Of a DNA stretch of 64,000 nt, positions 30,623-40,176 are shown piece by piece. A model generated the notes under the pieces. The model was not told the DNA's origin, did not search any database, and saw nothing but the letters and a program-made list of their open reading frames with translations. This DNA comes from Betaproteobacteria bacterium (GTDB taxonomy: Bacteria > Pseudomonadota > Gammaproteobacteria > Burkholderiales > Casimicrobiaceae). Each line of letters starts with the position of its first letter. Within the stretch, counting starts at the first letter, position 1. A program made the position numbers and the translations under genes. The DNA is taken from contig PLYT01000008.1 in assembly GCA_003153475.1 (NCBI GenBank), positions 40,497-104,496 on the forward strand, read 5' to 3'.

Positions 30623-31093
30623 ATGGGCGAGCATCATCCTGCCGGGAGTCCCGAGGAAGCGCGGGCGCTGGCCGAGCGGGTCGCTTCGGCGATGTATACG
30701 CGCGACCGCGCGTCGCAGGCGCTGGGCATGCATATCGTGCGCATCGGCGCCGGTCATGCGGAGCTTTCGATGCGCGTGCGCGCCGACATGCTCAACGGCC
30801 ATCTGACCTGCCACGGCGGATTCATTTTTTCGCTGGCGGACAGTGCCTTCGCCTTCGCCTGCAACAGCTACAACCTGGTGACGGTCGCCTCAGGCTGCAC
30901 GATCGAATTCGTCGCACCCGCACGCGAAAACGACTTGCTAGTGGCGGTCGCGCAGGAACGCAGCGTCAGCGGCCGCACCGGCGTGTACGATATCGAGGTG
31001 ACCAACCAGGACGGCGCCGCGATCGCCTTTTTCCGCGGCAAGTCGTACCGGATCAAGGGACACGTGATCGACGGCGCCGACAAGGCCGCCTAG
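30623..31093 (+). CDS. paaI: Hydroxyphenylacetyl-CoA thioesterase PaaI
   Basis: Hotdog fold: DMLNGHLTCHGGFIFSLADSAFAFACNSYN. Confidence 0.94.
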   Translation: MGEHHPAGSPEEARALAERVASAMYTRDRASQALGMHIVRIGAGHAELSMRVRADMLNGHLTCHGGFIFSLADSAFAFACNSYNLVTVASGCTIEFVAPARENDLLVAVAQERSVSGRTGVYDIEVTNQDGAAIAFFRGKSYRIKGHVIDGADKAA

Positions 31094-31119
31094 TCGGCAC
31101 CAGCGCAGGAGGGGTTGGC

Positions 31120-32427
31120 ATGGCTGTCAGGAAGCCCGCGCCCGGCGATCTCGAACCGATCGAGACGGCCAGCCGCGACGAACTGCAGGCGTTGCAGCTA
31201 GAACGCCTTCAATGGTCGCTTGCGCATGCCTACGACCATGTCGCGCATTACCGCAAGACCTTCGACCGGGCCGGCATGCATCCGCGCGATTGCCGGTCGC
31301 TCGCCGATCTGGCGCGCTTTCCGTTCACCGTCAAGGCCGACCTGCGCGACAACTATCCGTTCGGGATGTTCGCGGTGCCGCGCGAGGAGGTCGTGCGCAT
31401 CCATGCCTCTTCGGGCACGACCGGCAAGCCGACGGTCGTCGGCTATACGCGTGGCGACATCGACACGTGGGCGAATCTGATGGCGCGATCGATTCGCGCC
31501 GCCGGCGGGCGTGCCGGCGACATGATCCACGTGTCGTACGGCTACGGCCTGTTCACGGGCGGACTGGGCGCCCACTACGGCGCTGAACGGCTGGGGGCGA
31601 CGGTCATTCCGATGTCCGGCGGCCAGACCGAAAAACAGGTGCAGCTTATCCAGGACTTCAAGCCCAATATCATCATGGTGACGCCCTCGTACATGCTGGC
31701 GATCGCTGAGGAAATGGAGCGGCAAGGCATCGACCCCGCGAAGACGTCGCTCGAGATCGGCATTTTCGGCGCCGAGCCCTGGACCGCGACGATGCGGCAA
31801 TCGATCGAGGCCAAGCTCGACATGGACGCGATCGACATCTACGGCCTGTCGGAGGTGATGGGTCCCGGCGTCGCGCAGGAATGCATCGAGACCAAGGATG
31901 GCCTGACGATCTGGGAGGATCACTTCTACCCCGAAATCATCGATCCCGAGACCGGTCACGTGCTGCCGGACGGGCAAAAGGGCGAGCTGGTGATCACGTC
32001 GCTTTCCAAGCACGCGCTGCCGATCATCCGTTACCGCACGCGCGACCTGACGCGGCTGTTGCCGCCGACCGCGCGTTCGATGCGTCGCTTGGAGAAAATC
32101 ACCGGTCGCTCCGACGACATGCTGATCATTCGCGGCGTCAACCTGTTTCCGACGCAGGTCGAGGAGCTGATCCTCAGGGAGGAGGCGCTGGCGCCGCATT
32201 ACCAGCTGGAGATCAGTCGCCCGAAGGCGCTCGACGAGCTCACCGTTGTGGTCGAGCGCGCGCCGGGCGCCGGCGGCGCCGATGGCGACTCCGCCGGCCA
32301 GAAGCTTGCGCACCATATCAAGAGCCTGATCGGCGTCAGCGCCGCCGTGCGCGTCGTGCAAAGCGGCGGCATCGAGCGCTCGCTCGGCAAGGCGAAGCGC
32401 GTCATCGACAAGCGGTCGAAGCTTTGA
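31120..32427 (+). CDS. paaK: Phenylacetate-CoA ligase
   Basis: SSGTTGKPTVVGYTRGDIDTW, MIHVSYGYGLFTGGLGAHYG, YGLSEVMGPGVAQEC. Confidence 0.95.
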   Translation: MAVRKPAPGDLEPIETASRDELQALQLERLQWSLAHAYDHVAHYRKTFDRAGMHPRDCRSLADLARFPFTVKADLRDNYPFGMFAVPREEVVRIHASSGTTGKPTVVGYTRGDIDTWANLMARSIRAAGGRAGDMIHVSYGYGLFTGGLGAHYGAERLGATVIPMSGGQTEKQVQLIQDFKPNIIMVTPSYMLAIAEEMERQGIDPAKTSLEIGIFGAEPWTATMRQSIEAKLDMDAIDIYGLSEVMGPGVAQECIETKDGLTIWEDHFYPEIIDPETGHVLPDGQKGELVITSLSKHALPIIRYRTRDLTRLLPPTARSMRRLEKITGRSDDMLIIRGVNLFPTQVEELILREEALAPHYQLEISRPKALDELTVVVERAPGAGGADGDSAGQKLAHHIKSLIGVSAAVRVVQSGGIERSLGKAKRVIDKRSKL

Positions 32428-32468
32428 GCTCCGACGGCGATCGGTCGCACAAGACTTAAGGATCGGCG

Positions 32469-33449
32469 CTGAAGATCTGCATCGTCGGCGCCGGCGCCAT
32501 CGGCGGATTCATCGGCACGCGGCTCGCGCATGCCGGGGCGGAGGTCTCCGTGCTGGCACGCGGCGCGACGGCCACCGCGCTGCGCGCGCACGGCTGGCGG
32601 CTGCAAACGCAGCAGCGCCTGATCGCCGCGCCGGCGAACGTCGCCGAGACGCCTTCCGCGCTCGGCGCGCAGGATCTGGTCATCGTCGCGGTCAAGGGTC
32701 CGTCGCTTAGCAGTGTCGCGGCGATCGTCGCTCCGCTGCTGGGACCGGACACGGCCGTGCTAACCGCGATGAACGGCGTGCCGTGGTGGTTTTTTCAGGG
32801 CTTCGGTGCGACGTACCGCGACATGGCGTTGCATTCGGTCGATCCCGAGGGCCGGATCGCGGCGGCACTGCCGGCGCGACGCATCGTCGGCTGTGTCGTC
32901 CATGTATCCTGCTCGACGCCGGAGCCCGGCCTCGTGCAGCATCACGGGGGTCAGCGGCTGATCATCGGCGAGCCGGCCGGTGATCCGGCGCCGCGCACCA
33001 AAGCGATTGCCGCGCAACTGTCTGCCGCTGGCTTTGACGTCGATGTATCGGCCTGCATCCAGCGCGACATCTGGTACAAGCTGTGGGGCAACATGACGAT
33101 GAATCCCATTTCGGCGTTGACGGGTGCCACGATGGACCGCATCCTCGACGACGAGCTGGTCAAGCGGTTCTGCCTGGTCGCGATGCGCGAGGCCGCGGCG
33201 ATCGGCGCGAAGATCGGCTGTCCGATCGAACAAAGCGGCGAGGACCGGATCGCCGTGACGCGCCGCCTCGGCGCGGTCAAGACCTCGATGCTGCAGGATG
33301 TCGAAGCGCACAGGCCGGTCGAGATCGACGTGCTGTTGAGCGCAGCACGCGAGATCGGCGAACGGGTTGAGGTCGCCACGCCGTCGATCGATACGCTGCT
33401 GGGGCTGGCGAGGCTGCAGGCGAGGGTGAGGGGCCTCTACCCGTCGTAG
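32469..33449 (+). CDS. 2-dehydropantoate 2-reductase family protein (ketopantoate reductase-like), apparent CTG start
   Basis: LKICIVGAGAIGGFIGTRLAHAG Rossmann motif begins right after the in-frame stop at 32457-32459; SD aagga at 32458; ORF track starts too late (32550) and removes GxGxxG. Confidence 0.8.
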   Translation: MKICIVGAGAIGGFIGTRLAHAGAEVSVLARGATATALRAHGWRLQTQQRLIAAPANVAETPSALGAQDLVIVAVKGPSLSSVAAIVAPLLGPDTAVLTAMNGVPWWFFQGFGATYRDMALHSVDPEGRIAAALPARRIVGCVVHVSCSTPEPGLVQHHGGQRLIIGEPAGDPAPRTKAIAAQLSAAGFDVDVSACIQRDIWYKLWGNMTMNPISALTGATMDRILDDELVKRFCLVAMREAAAIGAKIGCPIEQSGEDRIAVTRRLGAVKTSMLQDVEAHRPVEIDVLLSAAREIGERVEVATPSIDTLLGLARLQARVRGLYPS

Positions 33450-33546
33450 GTGAGATGCCGCGTGCGGGCCGCGACAATCCCTCCTACAATGGGTCCATCG
33501 TCGCGACCTTCGCGGCGGCAGCGCCTTTGTGCACGGGATTTTCGCA

Positions 33547-34500
33547 ATGAACGACAAGAAATTCGCGTCGCAAGCCGACCTGGAAGCCAAAAAGGTCAGC
33601 TTCGACAAGCTGTCCGACCATGCCTATGCGTACACGGCCGAGGGCGATCCGAACACCGGTATCGTCATCGGCGACGACGCGGTCATGGTCATCGATACGC
33701 AGGCCACGCCGGTCATGGCGCAGGACGTCATCCGGCACATTCGCACCGTCAGCGACAAGCCGATCCGCTATGTCGTGCTGTCGCACTATCACGCCGTGCG
33801 CGTGCTCGGCGCTTCGGGTTACGCCGCCGAGCACGTCATCGCCAGCCGCGACACCTACGACCTGATCGTCGAGCGCGGCGAAGCCGACATGAAAAGCGAG
33901 ATCGAACGTTTTCCGCGGCTGTTCCAGGCGGTCGAATCGGTGCCCGGCCTGACCTGGCCGACGCTGGTGTTCGAAAAGCGGTTGACGCTCTGGATCGGTA
34001 AGCTCGAGGTCGAGATCATGCAGATCGGACGCGGACATACGAAGGGCGACACCGTCGTCTGGCTGCCGCAGGAACGGATCCTCTTCTCCGGGGACCTGGT
34101 CGAATACCAGACGACGCCGTATACGGGCGACGCCTACCTGACCGACTGGCCGGCCACGCTCGATGCCATCGCCGCGCTCAAGCCGGCCAAGCTCGTCCCG
34201 GGCCGCGGCGCCTCGCTGCAGAACGAAGCGCAGGTCGCGGCCGGTCTCGATGGCACGCGGGCCTTCATCACCGAGATGTTCGCCGCCGTGAAGGCGGGCG
34301 CGACTTCCGGCAAGGATTTGCGCACCGTGTACAAGGAAACCTACGCGGCATTGAAGCCCAGGTTCGGCAACTGGGTGATATTCGACCACTGCCTGCCGTT
34401 CGACGTGACGCGCGCGTACGACGAGGCAACCAAATACCGCGACCCCCGCATCTGGACGGCGCAGCGCGACAAGGAAATGTGGGAGTCGCTGGAAGGTTAG
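33547..34500 (+). CDS. MBL-fold metallo-hydrolase
   Basis: Metallo-beta-lactamase-like fold (TGIVIGDDAVMVIDTQATPVMAQDVIRHI, YVVLSHYHAV, GRGHTKGDTVVWLPQERILFSGDLV). Confidence 0.85.
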   Translation: MNDKKFASQADLEAKKVSFDKLSDHAYAYTAEGDPNTGIVIGDDAVMVIDTQATPVMAQDVIRHIRTVSDKPIRYVVLSHYHAVRVLGASGYAAEHVIASRDTYDLIVERGEADMKSEIERFPRLFQAVESVPGLTWPTLVFEKRLTLWIGKLEVEIMQIGRGHTKGDTVVWLPQERILFSGDLVEYQTTPYTGDAYLTDWPATLDAIAALKPAKLVPGRGASLQNEAQVAAGLDGTRAFITEMFAAVKAGATSGKDLRTVYKETYAALKPRFGNWVIFDHCLPFDVTRAYDEATKYRDPRIWTAQRDKEMWESLEG

Positions 34501-34529
34501 CGGTCCACGATTCCGCAAATGCGTGATGT

Positions 34530-34587
34530 GTCCCTCACCCGCGCAGTCGCGCATGCCTCTCCGCGTGGAAGAGAGGCTGGGGTGAGG
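34530..34587. repeat. Intergenic palindromic (REP-like) element, second copy
   Basis: GTCCCTCACCC...GGGGTGAGGAC outer arms, GCCTCTC/GAGAGGC inner stem. Confidence 0.5.
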
Positions 34588-34599
34588 ACAAGCTAACTC

Positions 34600-36261
34600 G
34601 TGAAGACATACACGCACCCGGTCTACGAATATGTCGGAGCCCCCGATACGGGTGGCGCGCCGCGACATTGGCCGGTGGTCGTCGCGGGCGCCGGACCCGT
34701 AGGCTTGACCGGGGCGATCGATCTCGGGCTGCGCGGCATCGACGTGTTGCTCGTCGACGAGGACGACACCGTCAGCGTGGGCTCGCGCGCGATCTGCTGG
34801 TCGAAGCGCACGCTCGAGATTCTCGACCGCCTGGGCTGCGGCGAGCGGCTGGTGCAAAAGGGCGTTGGCTGGAACGTGGGGCGGGTTTTCTTTCGCGACG
34901 AACAAGTCTACGAATTCAACCTGCTTCCGGGCGAGGGATATCGCCGGCCCGCGTTCATCAATCTGCAGCAGTACTGGGTCGAGCAGTTCCTGGTCGAGCG
35001 CCTCGGCGAACTCCCGCAGGCCGAGCTCCGCTGGCGCAGCAAAGTCGTCGGTGTCAGGCAGGAAGCCGACAGAATCGCGCTCCGCATCAGCACGCCCGAT
35101 GGCGAATACACAGTGCACGCCGACTGGTTGATCGCCGCCGACGGTGCGCACAGTCCGATCCGCAACATGCTCGGGCTCGAATGCGAAGGCCAGGTCTTTC
35201 GCGATCGCTTCCTGATCGCCGACATTCTGATGAGCTCCGGCTTCCCGGCCGAGCGGCGCTTCTGGTTCGATCCGCCATTTCATCGCAACCAGTCGGCATT
35301 GCTGCATCGCCAGGCCGACGACGTCTGGCGGGTCGACTTCCAGCTTGGCTGGGACGCCGATCCCGAGGAAGAAAAGCGGCCGGAGCGCATCGTCCCGCGG
35401 ATCCGCGCGATGCTGGGCGACGCTGCGCAGTTCGAAATCGAGTGGGCGAGCGTCTACACGTTCCAGTGCCAGCGCATGCGCTCATTCCGCCACGGCCGCA
35501 CGCTGTTCGCCGGCGACGCCGCGCACCTGGTGTCGCCGTTCGGGGCGAGAGGCGCGAACTCCGGCATACAGGACGCCGACAACCTGGCATGGAAGCTCGA
35601 GTTGGTACTCGCCGGGCAGGCGCCGGAGGCCCTGCTCGACAGCTATGACAGCGAGCGTACAGAAGCTGCCGATGAGAACATTCGGCACTCGACGCGCAGC
35701 ACCGATTTTATCACGCCGAAGGGCGCCATCAGCCGGACGTTTCGAGACGCCGTGCTGGGCCTCGCCAAGCGCTATCCGTTCGCGCGAGCGCTGGTCAACA
35801 GCGGCCGGCTGTCGCTGCCGGTCACGCTCGGCGAATCGCCGCTGAACACGCCGGACAACACCGGCGCGTTCGGTGGCGGCCCGATCCCGGGTGCGGTCGC
35901 GATCGACGCGCCGGTCGCCGGTCCTCGGGGGAAATGGCTGCTCGGTTATGTTGACGGCGGCTTCACGCTGCTCTGCTTCGGCAACGCGGTGCCCGCCGAT
36001 GCGTTGCGTTCCCTCGCCCGCGATGCGGTCGCGTGCGCGGTGGTACAAGTGGGAGGCGCAGCGGCGAGCGGCGCCTGCCTGATCGAGGACAGCGAGGGTC
36101 TCGCCGCCAAGCGCTACGACGCGATGCCCGGCACCTGCTATCTGCTGCGGCCCGACCAGCATGTCTGCGCGCGCTGGCGTGCATTCGAGCTTGGCGCCGT
36201 CCGCGCGGCGATCGCGCGCGCCACCGGCAAGCCGGCGGAAGCGGCGAGGGCAGCGGCGTGA
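34600..36261 (+). CDS. FAD-dependent aromatic monooxygenase (MhpA/PHBH-like)
   Basis: VVVAGAGPVGLTGAIDLGLRGIDVLLVDED; DG motif YTVHADWLIAADGAHSPIRNMLG; GRTLFAGDAAHLVSPFGARGANSGIQDADNLAWKL. Confidence 0.92.
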   Translation: MKTYTHPVYEYVGAPDTGGAPRHWPVVVAGAGPVGLTGAIDLGLRGIDVLLVDEDDTVSVGSRAICWSKRTLEILDRLGCGERLVQKGVGWNVGRVFFRDEQVYEFNLLPGEGYRRPAFINLQQYWVEQFLVERLGELPQAELRWRSKVVGVRQEADRIALRISTPDGEYTVHADWLIAADGAHSPIRNMLGLECEGQVFRDRFLIADILMSSGFPAERRFWFDPPFHRNQSALLHRQADDVWRVDFQLGWDADPEEEKRPERIVPRIRAMLGDAAQFEIEWASVYTFQCQRMRSFRHGRTLFAGDAAHLVSPFGARGANSGIQDADNLAWKLELVLAGQAPEALLDSYDSERTEAADENIRHSTRSTDFITPKGAISRTFRDAVLGLAKRYPFARALVNSGRLSLPVTLGESPLNTPDNTGAFGGGPIPGAVAIDAPVAGPRGKWLLGYVDGGFTLLCFGNAVPADALRSLARDAVACAVVQVGGAAASGACLIEDSEGLAAKRYDAMPGTCYLLRPDQHVCARWRAFELGAVRAAIARATGKPAEAARAAA

Positions 36262-36464
36262 CGACGCTCAACACCGAGCCCAATGTGTCGGTGCCCGACG
36301 ACTTCTACCAGGATCTGATCGATGCGCACCGCGATCTTACCGAGGCGCAAAGTGCGCTGCTCAATGCGCGATTGATCCTGCTGCTGGCCAACCACGTCGG
36401 CGACCTGACGACGCTGCGCGAAGCACTCGCCGCGGCCCGCGACGACTTGGGCGCGGTAAAATAG
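36258..36464 (+). CDS. DUF2783 domain-containing small protein
   Basis: GTG start overlapping preceding stop; PDDFYQDLIDAHRDLTEAQSALLNARLILLLANHVGDLTTLREALAAAR. Confidence 0.75.
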   Translation: MTTLNTEPNVSVPDDFYQDLIDAHRDLTEAQSALLNARLILLLANHVGDLTTLREALAAARDDLGAVK

Positions 36465-36500
36465 CAGTCGGCGGTGCGATCCGCCGCGGCGAGATTCCAG

Positions 36501-37877
36501 ATGACGACCAGGACAACCGAGCGCCGACGCGGCGCAACCGGCGCGACGCCGGTCAACGAAGCCGCGATTGCGGACGCCGCGTTGAGCTATCAATCCGGAT
36601 TCGGCAACGCGTTCGCCACCGAAGCGCTGCCCGGCGCGTTGCCCGAAGGTCAGAATTCACCGCAGCGCGGGCCCTACGGGCTCTACGCCGAGCAGCTGTC
36701 GGGCACGGCATTCACCGCGCCGCGCGCAGCCAATCGCCGCGCCTGGCTGTATCGCATCCGGCCGGCCGCCGTGCACGAGCCTTTCCGCCAGATCGCCGAC
36801 AGCCGGATCGAGAGCCGCTTCGATCAATTACCGACCCCGCCGGACCAGCTGCGCTGGGACCCGCTGCCGATGCCGTCCGCGGCGACGCCGGTCGATTTCG
36901 TCGACGGTCTGGTGACGATGGCCGGCAACGGCGCACCGTCGTCGCAAAACGGCTGCGGCATTCATCTGTACGCGATCAACCGGTCGATGCGCGATCGCTT
37001 TTTCTACGACGCCGACGGCGAGCTCCTGATCGTGCCGCAGCAGGGGAAGCTCCGTTTCGACACCGAGCTCGGGCGCATCGCGGCAGCGCCGCAGGAGATC
37101 GTCGTGATTCCGCGCGGCGTGCGCTTCCGGGTCGAGCTCCTCGACGCCGAGGCGCGCGGCTACGTCTGCGAAAATTTCGGCGCCCCGTTCAGGCTGCCGG
37201 ACCTGGGTCCGATCGGCTCCAATGGACTCGCCAATCCGCGCGACTTCATGACGCCCACCGCGTGGTATGAGGAGCGCAGCGGCCGCTTCGAGCTCGTCGC
37301 CAAGTTCATGGGCAATCTCTGGACGGCGGCGATCGATCATTCGCCGCTGGATGTCGTTGCCTGGCACGGCAATTACGCGCCGTACAAATACGATCTCAGG
37401 CGCTTTAACACCATGGGGTCGACCAGCTTCGATCATCCTGATCCGTCGATCTTCCTGGTGCTGCAATCGCCGAGCGATACTGCCGGTGTCGACACGATCG
37501 ACTTCGTGATCTTTCCGCCACGCTGGCTGGCGATGGAGCATACGTTCCGCCCGCCGTGGTTCCACCGCAACGTCGCCAGCGAGTTCATGGGCTTGATCGA
37601 AGGCGTCTACGACGCCAAGGCCGAAGGATTCCTGCCCGGCGGCGCCAGCCTTCATAACTGCATGAGCGGGCACGGACCCGACGCCGAGACCTTCGCGCGC
37701 GCATCCGCGGCCGATGTCTCGCGACCACAGCGCGTTGCCGACACGATGGCATTCATGTTCGAGACGCGCACCGTCATCCATCCGACCCGTTTTGCGCTTG
37801 AATCGGCGCAACGCCAACCCGAGTACTACCGCTGCTGGTCGACGCTTGCCAGCCATTTCGATCCGGACAAACCCTGA
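36501..37877 (+). CDS. hmgA: Homogentisate 1,2-dioxygenase
   Basis: [69 protein letters not shown]. Confidence 0.96.
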   Translation: MTTRTTERRRGATGATPVNEAAIADAALSYQSGFGNAFATEALPGALPEGQNSPQRGPYGLYAEQLSGTAFTAPRAANRRAWLYRIRPAAVHEPFRQIADSRIESRFDQLPTPPDQLRWDPLPMPSAATPVDFVDGLVTMAGNGAPSSQNGCGIHLYAINRSMRDRFFYDADGELLIVPQQGKLRFDTELGRIAAAPQEIVVIPRGVRFRVELLDAEARGYVCENFGAPFRLPDLGPIGSNGLANPRDFMTPTAWYEERSGRFELVAKFMGNLWTAAIDHSPLDVVAWHGNYAPYKYDLRRFNTMGSTSFDHPDPSIFLVLQSPSDTAGVDTIDFVIFPPRWLAMEHTFRPPWFHRNVASEFMGLIEGVYDAKAEGFLPGGASLHNCMSGHGPDAETFARASAADVSRPQRVADTMAFMFETRTVIHPTRFALESAQRQPEYYRCWSTLASHFDPDKP

Positions 37878-37887
37878 AGAAGCCCAG

Positions 37888-38667
37888 ATGAGCGCTCCCT
37901 ACGAGAATATCATCGTCGAAACGCATGGCCGCGTCGGCGTCGTCCGGCTCAACCGGCCGCAGCGGATGAATGCGCTCAATGAAGCGCTGGCCGGTGAGAT
38001 CGGCCGCGCGCTCGCGGCGTTCGATGCCGACGCCGCCATCGGCGCGATCATCATTACCGGCAACGAAAAGGCGTTCGCCGCCGGCGCCGACATCGGCGCG
38101 ATGGCCGAATGGGATTACCAGAAGGTCTACGCCGACAACTACATCATGAGCTGGGAATCGGCGCGCGCGACGCGGAAGCCCGTGATCGCCGCGGTGGCCG
38201 GTTATGCGCTGGGTGGAGGCTGCGAGTTGGCGATGATGTGCGACCTGATCATTGCGGCCGATACGGCGAAATTCGGCCAGCCGGAAGTCACCATAGGGAC
38301 GATGCCGGGCATGGGCGGGACGCAGCGGTTGCCTCGTGCGGTAGGCAAGGCCAAGGCGATGGACTGGTGCCTCACCGGCCGCATGATCGATGCCCAGGAA
38401 GCCGAGCGCTCGGGACTGGTCGCCCGCGTCGTTCCGGCCGACAAGCTGTTCGACGAAGCGCTGGCGGTCGCGGCCAAGATCGCCAGCTATTCGCTGCCGG
38501 TCGTCTTGAAGATCAAGGAAGCGATCAATCGGGCGTACGAATCGTCGCTCTCGGAAGGCCTCCTGTCCGAACGCCGCGAGTTTCACGCGACCTTCGCGCT
38601 GCACGATCAGAAGGAAGGCATGCGCGCGTTCGTCGAAAAGCGCAAACCCGACTTCAAGCATCGCTAG
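37888..38667 (+). CDS. paaF: Enoyl-CoA hydratase (PaaF-like)
   Basis: [61 protein letters not shown]. Confidence 0.88.
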   Translation: MSAPYENIIVETHGRVGVVRLNRPQRMNALNEALAGEIGRALAAFDADAAIGAIIITGNEKAFAAGADIGAMAEWDYQKVYADNYIMSWESARATRKPVIAAVAGYALGGGCELAMMCDLIIAADTAKFGQPEVTIGTMPGMGGTQRLPRAVGKAKAMDWCLTGRMIDAQEAERSGLVARVVPADKLFDEALAVAAKIASYSLPVVLKIKEAINRAYESSLSEGLLSERREFHATFALHDQKEGMRAFVEKRKPDFKHR

Positions 38668-38694
38668 ACGTCCAAGCCAAGCCTTGAGTGCGCT

Positions 38695-39462
38695 TTAGCG
38701 CGCGTCGTCGTGCGCCAGCCGTTCGACGAAGGCGGCCAGCACGTCGGGCGACGCGTCTGACACCGCCCACCACTCCATGCCGGTGCCGATCGCATGGCTG
38801 ACGTTGAATCCGCGCACCGTGGTCGGCGGCGTCGGGCGCGAAGCGCGCGTCGCCGGACGGACGAAGACGTCGACGCCATGCTGGCGATAACGGTAGACCA
38901 GCGTGGCGACCGGATGCCGGTCGAGGTAATCGAGCCGTGCACCGAGCAGCGTGAATCCGTCGGCGGCCTGGTCCTTGACCGGCGGGGAGAAGTCGAGCTG
39001 CGAGGACAGCCACGGCTTGACCGTGTGCTGATCGGAAGACGCGACCTCGATCTGCCGCTTGCCCAGGGTCGCTCGCACGTGGTCCGACACCGCCTCGGCC
39101 GCCAGCGCGTCGACGTCACGCGATTCCAGCAGCGCGGTGCCGAGAACCCAGGCGAACACGGTCGCCGCGGCGCCGGCGAATGCGCCGGCGGACAGCCAGC
39201 GCCAGCGCTGTCCGCCCGAGCCGGCGCCCGACGGCGCCACGACCGGAAGCATCGCGATTATGCGCTCGCGCAAGGCTCCCGGCGCAGCATGATAGGGAGT
39301 CTCCTTCCGGAGCCTGCTGTGGAGTGCATCCAGCTCGGCGCGGCGCGCGGCGCAGTCGGCGCAACCGACCAGATGCTGTTCCAGCGCGAGGCTCTGCGCG
39401 GGTCCCAGCTCGCCATCGTGGTACGCCGCCGTCAGTGCGGTCGCTTCGTGACAATTCATCAT
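38695..39462 (-). CDS. Anti-sigma factor (zinc-finger zf-HC2 type)
   Basis: MNCHEATALTAAYHDGELGPAQSLALEQHLVGCADCAARRAELDAL; single TM; next to ECF sigma. Confidence 0.88.
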   Translation of the reverse strand: MMNCHEATALTAAYHDGELGPAQSLALEQHLVGCADCAARRAELDALHSRLRKETPYHAAPGALRERIIAMLPVVAPSGAGSGGQRWRWLSAGAFAGAAATVFAWVLGTALLESRDVDALAAEAVSDHVRATLGKRQIEVASSDQHTVKPWLSSQLDFSPPVKDQAADGFTLLGARLDYLDRHPVATLVYRYRQHGVDVFVRPATRASRPTPPTTVRGFNVSHAIGTGMEWWAVSDASPDVLAAFVERLAHDDAR

Positions 39463-39475
39463 CGCCCTCGCGCTC

Positions 39476-40027
39476 TCATCGCTCGCCTCCCGCCGCGCTG
39501 CCCCGCACGCTTTCCAGCAGCGGCGACTTTTGCAGCAGGCCGCGCGCCCGGGCTAGCCGCGACATGACGGTACCGATCGGGATGTCGACGATGTGCGCGA
39601 TCTCCTTGTACGAAAGCTCCTCGAGCTCGCGCAGGATCAGCACCTCGCGAAATCCGACCGGCAGCGCAGCGATCGCTTCGGCCAGCGTGGCGTTCTCGGC
39701 CCGTCGCAATGCGACCTGCTCCGGACCGACGGTGGTGCGGTCAGCCTGCGAGCCCAGCAGATCCTGGTCGAAATTGCGGTCGATTTCGGCCGGCCGGTTC
39801 GCGGTCAGCCACTCGTAGAAGCTTCGCCGCACGATCGTCAGCAGCCAGGGCCGGGCGCTGGCACCGCGCAGCGCGCGGAAATAGCGGTAGGCCCGCAGCA
39901 TCGCCTCCTGCACGACGTCCTCGGCGTCGTGGGCATCGCGCGTGAGCCACCGCGCCAGGTTGTAGGCGGCGTCCAGATGCGGCATGACCACGCGTTCGAA
40001 ACGGACCCGGAACTCGTCGTCGGGCAA
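39476..40027 (-). CDS. ECF-family RNA polymerase sigma factor
   Basis: YNLARWLTRDAHDAEDVVQEAMLRAYRYF; ELEELSYKEIAHIVDIPIGTVMSRLARARGLL. Confidence 0.93.
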   Translation of the reverse strand: MPDDEFRVRFERVVMPHLDAAYNLARWLTRDAHDAEDVVQEAMLRAYRYFRALRGASARPWLLTIVRRSFYEWLTANRPAEIDRNFDQDLLGSQADRTTVGPEQVALRRAENATLAEAIAALPVGFREVLILRELEELSYKEIAHIVDIPIGTVMSRLARARGLLQKSPLLESVRGSAAGGER

Positions 40028-40076
40028 ATCGTATCTCCCAGCATCGATCAGGATTCATACCGATTGCCCATCCGTT

Positions 40077-40094
40077 TTATTCCCGCGGGAATAA
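40077..40094. promoter_or_regulatory. Perfect 18-bp palindrome TTATTCCCGCGGGAATAA, candidate bidirectional ECF promoter element
   Basis: Read directly; lies between divergent sigma/anti-sigma and YVTN-cupredoxin genes and presents GGGAATAA on both strands. Confidence 0.55.
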
Positions 40095-40176
40095 GACAGC
40101 GCCGGCGGGCAGTAGGACATTACGGCAGCGTCGATCGTACGCCTGCCTGTCTGACTGCGACGAACAGGAGTCCGCC

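Noticed and set aside
33484-35307. 607-aa minus-strand ORF opposite MBL and FAD monooxygenase genes
   Set aside because: Low-complexity shadow translation; well-supported genes on the plus strand.
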